Source: Weissella koreensis KACC 15510 (GTDB lineage Bacteria; Bacillota; Bacilli; Lactobacillales; Lactobacillaceae). From it: a stretch of 64,000 bases of DNA. The stretch is from assembly GCF_000219805.1 (NCBI RefSeq), contig NC_015759.1:1116001-1180000 (forward strand), read 5' to 3'. Shown here in pieces: positions 59,165-64,000 of the stretch. The notes below the pieces were generated by a model. It saw only the letters and a program-made list of their open reading frames with translations. It searched no databases and was not told where the DNA came from. The position numbers and the translations under genes were made by a program. The stretch's first letter is position 1. Every line of letters begins with the position of its first letter.

Positions 59165-60028
59165 ATGATTATTAAGGGTGAGATACTCAAGCATCAAAGA
59201 GAATCAATGGGGTTAAGTCAAAGATCATTAGCTGATGGAATTTGCCATCAATCATTAATTTCACGAATGGAAAGTGAAAGTCATATAACTAGTATGGTGA
59301 TATTACAGGAGTTATGTCATCGTTTACAAATTGACTTAGATCAAATTGTTTCCTTGGAAGAACCCAATTATTTGAATTTGAATGCAGTGCGTAGTGCCTT
59401 AAATGTTGGAAACTATGGAATAGCGCGGCAATTACTCAAAAAGCAATGTAATATTAAACATTTGCCGGATGAATCAAAACCTCTATTTCATACACTCCAT
59501 GCTCAATTAGATCTCAGTGCACGCAATTTTTTTGGAGCACTTAATGATTTACAGAATGCTAGTGTAGCGGTCACGCCTTTACAACGAAATCTAATTTTAG
59601 AAATTGAGATGGTGACCACAGAAGTTTGGTTAAAATTAAAAGACTGTGATAAAGCACGTTATTCCAATTCTATTGCACTTAAAAAATTACGTAATTTTCA
59701 AGGCATTAAACATAGTGTTTTAGACAATAACATAATTGTTGGAATTTATCGACAAAGCGCGCAACTTGAATTAGAGCAAAAGTCATTGGTGGTAGCAGAA
59801 AAATTTTTAAGACAAGCACGTGAATATGCGTCTAAAGTCACTTTAACTGCTGAACTGGTGCGCTTAAATTTAGTAGAAGGACGTTTAAAAAAATTACAAA
59901 ATGAAAAGAGAGAATCATGCAAAGCCTATATCCGTGCTTATACTGGTGCGGAACAACTAGGTGATACAGTTATGATGGATGATATTAAGCCCTTTTTAGC
60001 TGAACATAAAATTGATTATTTTGATTAA
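59165..60028 (+). CDS. XRE-family regulator with TPR-like C-terminus (RRNPP/Rgg-like)
   Basis: 287 residues. The N-terminal helix-turn-helix (residues about 1-60: LKHQRESMGLSQRSLADGIC, then HQSLISRMESES) is followed by about 220 helical residues with TPR-type units (ALNVGNYGIARQLLKKQC, FHTLHAQLDLSARNFFGAL, VVAEKFLRQAREYASK). This is the layout of RRNPP regulators that bind short peptides, such as Rgg or PlcR. No clear partner peptide gene is visible. The ATG at 59165 is preferred (GGGG 6 bases upstream). Peptide response is only an inference. Confidence 0.75.
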   Translation: MIIKGEILKHQRESMGLSQRSLADGICHQSLISRMESESHITSMVILQELCHRLQIDLDQIVSLEEPNYLNLNAVRSALNVGNYGIARQLLKKQCNIKHLPDESKPLFHTLHAQLDLSARNFFGALNDLQNASVAVTPLQRNLILEIEMVTTEVWLKLKDCDKARYSNSIALKKLRNFQGIKHSVLDNNIIVGIYRQSAQLELEQKSLVVAEKFLRQAREYASKVTLTAELVRLNLVEGRLKKLQNEKRESCKAYIRAYTGAEQLGDTVMMDDIKPFLAEHKIDYFD

Positions 60029-60113
60029 GGTCATCTTAACTTAAATTTGGTATCATATAGACAATAGCCTTCAAAATTAAGATAGATAAAATTGAGGGAT
60101 TTGGGCAGGTAGT

Positions 60114-60773
60114 ATGATGGCAAAAAAAAGAAATAAATGGATTAAAAAATTTAATTTAAAAAAAGTGTTTGTTAAAAAAGGACGTCTACAGGTTGGACGG
60201 GTTTTGATTGTACTATGCTTGTTATTGTTGGGGGTAAGTCGCGTGTCAGATCTGTTACATTATCAGCCCAGTCAGAGCGTGGATGTTAGTAAGTTACCAA
60301 TGAATAAACTTACTAAGCAACAGTTTATTCAAAGAATTGCTCCTGAAGCTCAAGATATTCAAACGCAAACAGGAATTCGTGCATCAATTAGTATTGCACA
60401 AGCTGGTTTGGAATCGGACTGGGGTAAATCGACTTTGGCGTATAAATACAATAACTTTTTTGGGGTTAAAGCCTCAAGTGGGATGCAAAGTATTGATTTA
60501 TCAACTAGTGAATATATTGATAATAAATGGGTACAAGTTAAGGCACCTTTTCGAGTTTATAGTTCATGGCAAGCCTCAATGGAAGATCATGCTGATCTAT
60601 TGTTAAAAGGAACAACGGATAACCCTAATCGTTATGCTAGAGTGGTTTCAGGAAGTAATGTGGAAGAGTCCGCTCAAGCATTAGTGGATGGCGGATATGC
60701 AACTGACCCAGATTATGCAGTAAAGCTGATAGATATTATAAAGACTTATAACTTAACGCAATATGATCATTAA
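60114..60773 (+). CDS. Membrane-anchored glucosaminidase (N-acetylglucosaminidase-family autolysin)
   Basis: 219 residues. A basic N-terminus and one hydrophobic helix (about 25-43: VGRVLIVLCLLLLGVSRVSD) anchor it outside the membrane. The glucosaminidase domain has the catalytic Glu in SIAQAGLESDWGKS and the block YNNFFGVKASSG. It cuts peptidoglycan glycan strands in wall growth. No wall-binding repeats are present. It follows the regulator by 85 bases. Confidence 0.85.
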   Translation: MMAKKRNKWIKKFNLKKVFVKKGRLQVGRVLIVLCLLLLGVSRVSDLLHYQPSQSVDVSKLPMNKLTKQQFIQRIAPEAQDIQTQTGIRASISIAQAGLESDWGKSTLAYKYNNFFGVKASSGMQSIDLSTSEYIDNKWVQVKAPFRVYSSWQASMEDHADLLLKGTTDNPNRYARVVSGSNVEESAQALVDGGYATDPDYAVKLIDIIKTYNLTQYDH

Positions 60774-60785
60774 GGAGTAAAGAAA

Positions 60786-61904
60786 ATGCAAATTTTACCA
60801 GGAAGCACCATTGGTATACTTGGTGATAATACAAATAATGCACCTTTAATTCGGCATGCACATAAGATGGGGTTAAATGTTGCTTTATTTACCGAAAAAA
60901 AGTATGAAAATTATCGAACAGAATCCGATTATTGGTTCATGGGGGACGATCAATGGGCTGACTTTATTGGCTTATCAACGGTAATTATTTATAATCAAAA
61001 TTGGTTGTCATTTCAAATGATGGATCGCTTAGCTGAAATTGATTTACCACAAGGGACAACCTTATTAGAATTAACGAGTGATGCCACTTTGTTAAGAGGA
61101 CTCTTTGAAGAAAATGCAATAAATATCTTGCCATATCAGTTGGCTAGTACATTAGATGAAGTAGCATTGGCTGCTAGTGCTTTAACATACCCCGTGAGAG
61201 TTAAATCGATCTTTAAGACTGGTCAAAATAGTAAATCAGTTATTCTAATGGGGTCTTGGGATTTGGGCCTAGTTGCGCCTCTAATTGATGGGGGACAGTT
61301 ATTAGTTGAAACTTGGGCAGTTGACGCCAAACAGATTAGTTTACCTATAGTAATTGACCAAAAAGACCAATATGTTAGTTATCCACTTCTAGAAGTCACT
61401 ACTAAACAAGGGGTTAAACAATTAGCATCTGGGATCAGACTTGAAGAAGATATGGAACAAGCCTTATATGAGACGACGTCTGAAATTTTAAAGACTATTC
61501 AATATGTTGGAGCGTTAACTATTAATTTCTTGGTTACACCAGAAAACAATTTATATGTACATGATATTATTACTGGAATTAACCCAGGACAATTAGTATC
61601 TGAGGTGGGTGAAAACTCGGATATTGCCTTGCAAATGTTACGGGCAATTACAGGTCAAGCTTTACTACCAATTAAAAATAATGTTAAAAATAAGATCTTA
61701 TCTCGCAGTATTGAGCCGGAACACCTACCTCGTTTATACACACAGTGGGAAATTCGTGATAATTGGATACTAACGGTTTACCCGAATATTAATGCTAAAG
61801 GAGTTGTGGGTGAAGTTGTTGCGATAGGTGATAGCTGGGATAAATTACAAACTCAATTCGATGTATCAGGTATTTGGTTTATTGATGAAGAAATTAATGA
61901 TTAG
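60786..61904 (+). CDS. PurK-like ATP-grasp protein (orphan)
   Basis: 372 residues with the PurK layout: N-terminal Rossmann-like part (GSTIGILGDNTNNAPLIRHA), ATP-grasp middle (VRVKSIFKTGQNSKSVILM, LVETW) and C-terminal part. PurK makes N5-carboxyaminoimidazole ribonucleotide in purine synthesis, but no purE lies next to it, and the usual PPGSDGQLGRM motif and parts of the ATP site are altered. A different carboxylate-amine ligase or a non-functional paralog is possible. It follows the glucosaminidase gene by 12 bases, with AAGGAG before the ATG. Confidence 0.75.
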   Translation: MQILPGSTIGILGDNTNNAPLIRHAHKMGLNVALFTEKKYENYRTESDYWFMGDDQWADFIGLSTVIIYNQNWLSFQMMDRLAEIDLPQGTTLLELTSDATLLRGLFEENAINILPYQLASTLDEVALAASALTYPVRVKSIFKTGQNSKSVILMGSWDLGLVAPLIDGGQLLVETWAVDAKQISLPIVIDQKDQYVSYPLLEVTTKQGVKQLASGIRLEEDMEQALYETTSEILKTIQYVGALTINFLVTPENNLYVHDIITGINPGQLVSEVGENSDIALQMLRAITGQALLPIKNNVKNKILSRSIEPEHLPRLYTQWEIRDNWILTVYPNINAKGVVGEVVAIGDSWDKLQTQFDVSGIWFIDEEIND

Positions 61905-61916
61905 AAATAAAAATTA

Positions 61917-61957
61917 AAAGCCCAATGAATTCTGATGAGAGAAAGCATTGGGCTTAT
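61917..61957. terminator. Two-way terminator between the PurK-like and small membrane genes
   Basis: AAGCCCAATG and CATTGGGCTT form a perfect 10-base stem. The T-rich run is better on the minus side (TTTTAATTTTTATTT), so it serves the small gene at 61976-62086 and probably the PurK-like gene. Confidence 0.8.
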
Positions 61958-61975
61958 CTATTTTAAGCATTAAAT

Positions 61976-62086
61976 TTAAATAATGTAAAAAACGGTAATG
62001 AAGGCACTTGTAAGAGCTAGAAGTAACATTAAGTAAACGAAAACTTGTAATGTTTTAGCCATACGTGATTTTTTCTTTTTGGGCAT
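61976..62086 (-). CDS. Tiny membrane protein, DUF4044/Prli42-like, 36 aa
   Basis: A very small frame on the minus strand: MPKKKKSRMAKTLQVF, then one transmembrane helix VYLMLLLALTSAFITVFYII. AGAGAG lies 5 bases before the ATG and a terminator follows the stop. Short basic-plus-helix proteins of this kind are conserved in Firmicutes as DUF4044 or Prli42 (a stressosome anchor in Listeria). Assignment is by shape only. Confidence 0.65.
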   Translation of the reverse strand: MPKKKKSRMAKTLQVFVYLMLLLALTSAFITVFYII

Positions 62087-62193
62087 ATTTTCTCTCTTTC
62101 TAATCGTTCGTCTGAAATATATTGTAACAAACGTTTTTTAATTTGAGTAGGATTACATGCTATAATAAAAAAATTAGTGAAAGGAGAATTGAT

Positions 62194-62556
62194 ATGTTTT
62201 CAATATTTGATTGGAAGCTTGGTTTGGGAGCGATCTTAATTATTTGGATCTTTTTGAATCTGGGTCATTCATTACCGTTAATAAAAATGATTCCAAAGCA
62301 TATCAAACCTCTTAGTATTGTTGTTCCATTATTTTGGTGGGAAATTGGCGCCATTTCCTTTCAGAGTTGGCAATTAGCATTTATACCCTATCTTTTTTTA
62401 ATGTTTATATTATGGGGAATTGCACTTGCTGTATTTCAAGGATTTTTAGGGCAACATTATACATTTAGACGCTTTATCAGAGTATGGTGGAGAATTATTG
62501 AATTAACCACATTAATTACTCTGATTATTTTTATCATTATGGGTTGGGGGCATTAA
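62194..62556 (+). CDS. DUF3397 family membrane protein
   Basis: 120 residues, four hydrophobic helices. Its size, helix pattern and YTFRRFIRVWWRIIEL near the C-terminus suggest the DUF3397 family of lactic acid bacteria. Function unknown. The ATG at 62194 follows AAGGAG by 7 bases; an upstream in-frame ATG at 62143 lacks one. A TGCTATAAT extended -10 lies at 62158-62166. Confidence 0.75.
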   Translation: MFSIFDWKLGLGAILIIWIFLNLGHSLPLIKMIPKHIKPLSIVVPLFWWEIGAISFQSWQLAFIPYLFLMFILWGIALAVFQGFLGQHYTFRRFIRVWWRIIELTTLITLIIFIIMGWGH

Positions 62557-62561
62557 GCAAA

Positions 62562-62777
62562 ATGGAAAAGATTAATGGAATTGTGAAAAGTTGGAATGAA
62601 AAAGACGGTTATGGGTATATTGAGGTTCCCAATGAAGATGATGTTTTTGTGCATTTTTCAGGAATTGAAGACCGAAATCGTAACCTTGAAATTGGCGAAA
62701 ATGTTAAGTTAGTAGTTATTAACGGTGTACGTGGAGCACAAGCTGCTTTAGTGAGCCGTGACTTGGGAGAAGAATAA
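62562..62777 (+). CDS. Cold-shock-domain protein
   Basis: 71 residues. It binds single-stranded nucleic acid. The RNP motifs are DGYGYIEV and VFVHFSGIE, with the usual N-terminal INGIVKSWNEK. The ATG at 62562 is used. The stop TAA overlaps the presumed ATT start of the NUDIX gene by one base. Confidence 0.85.
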   Translation: MEKINGIVKSWNEKDGYGYIEVPNEDDVFVHFSGIEDRNRNLEIGENVKLVVINGVRGAQAALVSRDLGEE

Positions 62778-63349
62778 TTAAAGATTTAGAAATTAAAGAA
62801 TATGAAGAAAAGGTTTTAAATGAAGAAACCGTATATGCAGGGCATATTATTGATGTTGTAAAAGAGACTGTCGAATTACCTAATGGAACATCTGCTAGCC
62901 GAGATATTGTACATCATGTACCGGCTGTGGCTATTATTGTAATCAATCAGGATGACCAGATTTTAGTCGTACATCAATGGCGTGCTGCAGTACGTGCTAT
63001 GACTATTGAGATACCGGCTGGTAAAATGGATAAACGTGATCTTAAACCCATTGAAACGGCAGTTCGTGAATTAAATGAAGAGGTTCGTTTAGAAGCTGGT
63101 GAATTACAATTAATTACTAATTTTTATTCATCAATTGGATTTGCTGATGAAAAAATTTTCATCTATTATGCTACCAATTTAACACCGGTAAAAAAAGCTT
63201 TACCTCAAGATGCAGACGAACAATTAATGCTAGAATGGGTAGACTTTTCAACAATGGAACAAATGTTTAAAAATGGAGAATTAAATGATGCTAAAACTAG
63301 TTTCGCTTTTCTATATTGGCAAAGTTTAAGACTAAAGGCGGCAAAATAA
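62777..63349 (+). CDS. NUDIX hydrolase (ADP-ribose pyrophosphatase type) with a non-canonical ATT start
   Basis: 190 residues if begun at ATT 62777. The family cuts ADP-ribose and similar nucleoside diphosphates. The frame is open back to 62762 and codes a normal family N-terminus (EYEEKVLNEETVYAGHIIDV, then VELPNGTSASRDIVHH), but no ATG, GTG or TTG occurs before GTG 62927. GGGAGA lies 6 bases before ATT, and the overlap TAATT mirrors the TAATG couplings elsewhere in this window. The NUDIX box reads GKMDKRDLKPIETAVRELNE EVR in two pieces: REx2EE is kept, the usual G at its end is R. Confidence 0.82.
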   Translation: MKDLEIKEYEEKVLNEETVYAGHIIDVVKETVELPNGTSASRDIVHHVPAVAIIVINQDDQILVVHQWRAAVRAMTIEIPAGKMDKRDLKPIETAVRELNEEVRLEAGELQLITNFYSSIGFADEKIFIYYATNLTPVKKALPQDADEQLMLEWVDFSTMEQMFKNGELNDAKTSFAFLYWQSLRLKAAK

Positions 63350-63350
63350 T

Positions 63351-63653
63351 ATGAATAAACCGTGGGAAAATTTTAAGTATAATCCTTTTAACCGAAAAAA
63401 AACATTATCTGCTGAGGAAGAAACAGAAAGTGTTTTTGAACAGTTAAAAAGGTATTCTGGGGAAGATTTAAAAAAACCTTTGACACGAGCAGAGAACCGT
63501 TTAACCCACAAAGGTAAATTTGAAATTGATCCTGAAACTAGAAAATTAACGCCAACTGGTAAAACTGACCGACTTAAATATCGTTTGAATTGGATTATTT
63601 TATGGTTAGTACTAGGTTGTGTAATTACATGGTTGGTTTTGTTTTTTCTATAA
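63351..63653 (+). CDS. Small single-pass membrane protein, 100 aa
   Basis: A hydrophilic, charged N-terminal 75 residues followed by one C-terminal helix (WIILWLVLGCVITWLVLFFL). The same kind of gene lies between NUDIX and mtnN in many lactobacilli; its function is unknown. It starts one base after the NUDIX stop, so it is probably translationally coupled. Confidence 0.75.
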   Translation: MNKPWENFKYNPFNRKKTLSAEEETESVFEQLKRYSGEDLKKPLTRAENRLTHKGKFEIDPETRKLTPTGKTDRLKYRLNWIILWLVLGCVITWLVLFFL

Positions 63654-63713
63654 GAATAAAAAATTAATCTATTAAGTGAAAAATTTAAATAGACATATCA
63701 AGAGGTAATCTAA

Positions 63714-64000
63714 ATGAGATACGGAATTATAAATGCTGAACAGACCGAAATGGATGGATTACTGGCAGCAATGAAAAACGAAACCATTAAAACAATTCAA
63801 GGTGTTGATTTTCACGAAGGTTTGATTGGATCAAACGAGGTTGTGGTGGTTAATGGTGGGATTGGAAAAGTAGCCGCAGCCTTAACAGCAACGTTATTAT
63901 TATCACAATTTGAAATTGATCGAGTGATTAATTCGGGCTCCGCTGGTGCTTTAGGGGATGGCCTTAAAATTGGTGATATTGTGGTGGCTGATGAATTAGC
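63714..64000 (+). CDS. mtnN: MTA/SAH nucleosidase, N-terminal part (3' truncated by window)
   Basis: The first 95 codons of a 5'-methylthioadenosine/S-adenosylhomocysteine nucleosidase, which recycles SAM by-products and feeds AI-2 synthesis. MRYGIINAEQTEMDGLL, VVVVNGGIGKVAAA and VINSGSAGALGDGLKIGDIV are typical. AGAGG precedes the ATG. The rest lies beyond the window. Confidence 0.93.
   Translation, partial: MRYGIINAEQTEMDGLLAAMKNETIKTIQGVDFHEGLIGSNEVVVVNGGIGKVAAALTATLLLSQFEIDRVINSGSAGALGDGLKIGDIVVADEL

Overview
This window looks like a chromosome segment of a low-GC Lactobacillales bacterium, most likely a Weissella-type member of the Lactobacillaceae. The evidence is the 16S rRNA gene at 52231-53815, whose helices read as Weissella-like, the AT-rich codon use, and lactic-acid-bacterium gene neighbourhoods (mutS-rex-ydiF-recX, gatCAB-dagK, NUDIX-small membrane protein-mtnN). 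I could not run a database search, so the genus is an inference.

Layout. 1-7231: housekeeping genes on + (end of tmcAL, yceD, mutS, rex with its own operator, ydiF, recX). 7260-19948: a 12.7 kb integrated element with no capsid, tail or large-terminase genes. It has the layout of a phage-inducible chromosomal island (phage satellite): a tyrosine integrase at the right end, a CI-like repressor divergent from a Cro-like protein, and a tightly packed minus-strand operon ending in an SF3 helicase. A repeat-rich presumed replication origin lies just beyond the helicase, followed by a sigma-region-4-like protein. Three candidate cargo genes are a 3-TM protein, a short CPA2-type Na+/H+ antiporter with its own attenuator-like leader, and an HNH-like protein. 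A 15-bp direct repeat marks both ends, and inverted integrase arm sites lie inside them. The element separates recX from ntdp, and its right core sits in the ntdp promoter region.

20011-51797: chromosome again. It carries ntdp, a VanX-type dipeptidase, an aminotransferase, an ECF S component, mscL, fhs, HIRA-CIRCE controlled groESL, mutL, a flavodoxin, T-box controlled thrS, a TPP-riboswitch ykoEDC transporter (minus strand), a divergent prs, rsmF, gatCAB, dagK, a tRNA-Gly, a lactonase, an AI-2E family protein, a DedA protein, a cyclophilin and an S1 protein.

51907-58848: an rRNA operon (two strong promoters, 16S-23S-5S, no tRNA in the 16S-23S spacer) followed by sixteen tRNA genes. None of the seventeen tRNA genes in the window encodes CCA.

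58849-64000: an XRE-TPR (RRNPP-like) regulator, a membrane-anchored glucosaminidase, an orphan PurK-like ATP-grasp protein, a tiny minus-strand membrane protein, a DUF3397 protein, a cold-shock-domain protein, a NUDIX hydrolase whose only plausible start is ATT, a small membrane protein and the start of mtnN.

The most unusual material is the satellite: its series of 10-bp tandem doublets (10645-11004), structured repeats around 17012-17600, the antiporter leader, and unrecognised cargo genes.
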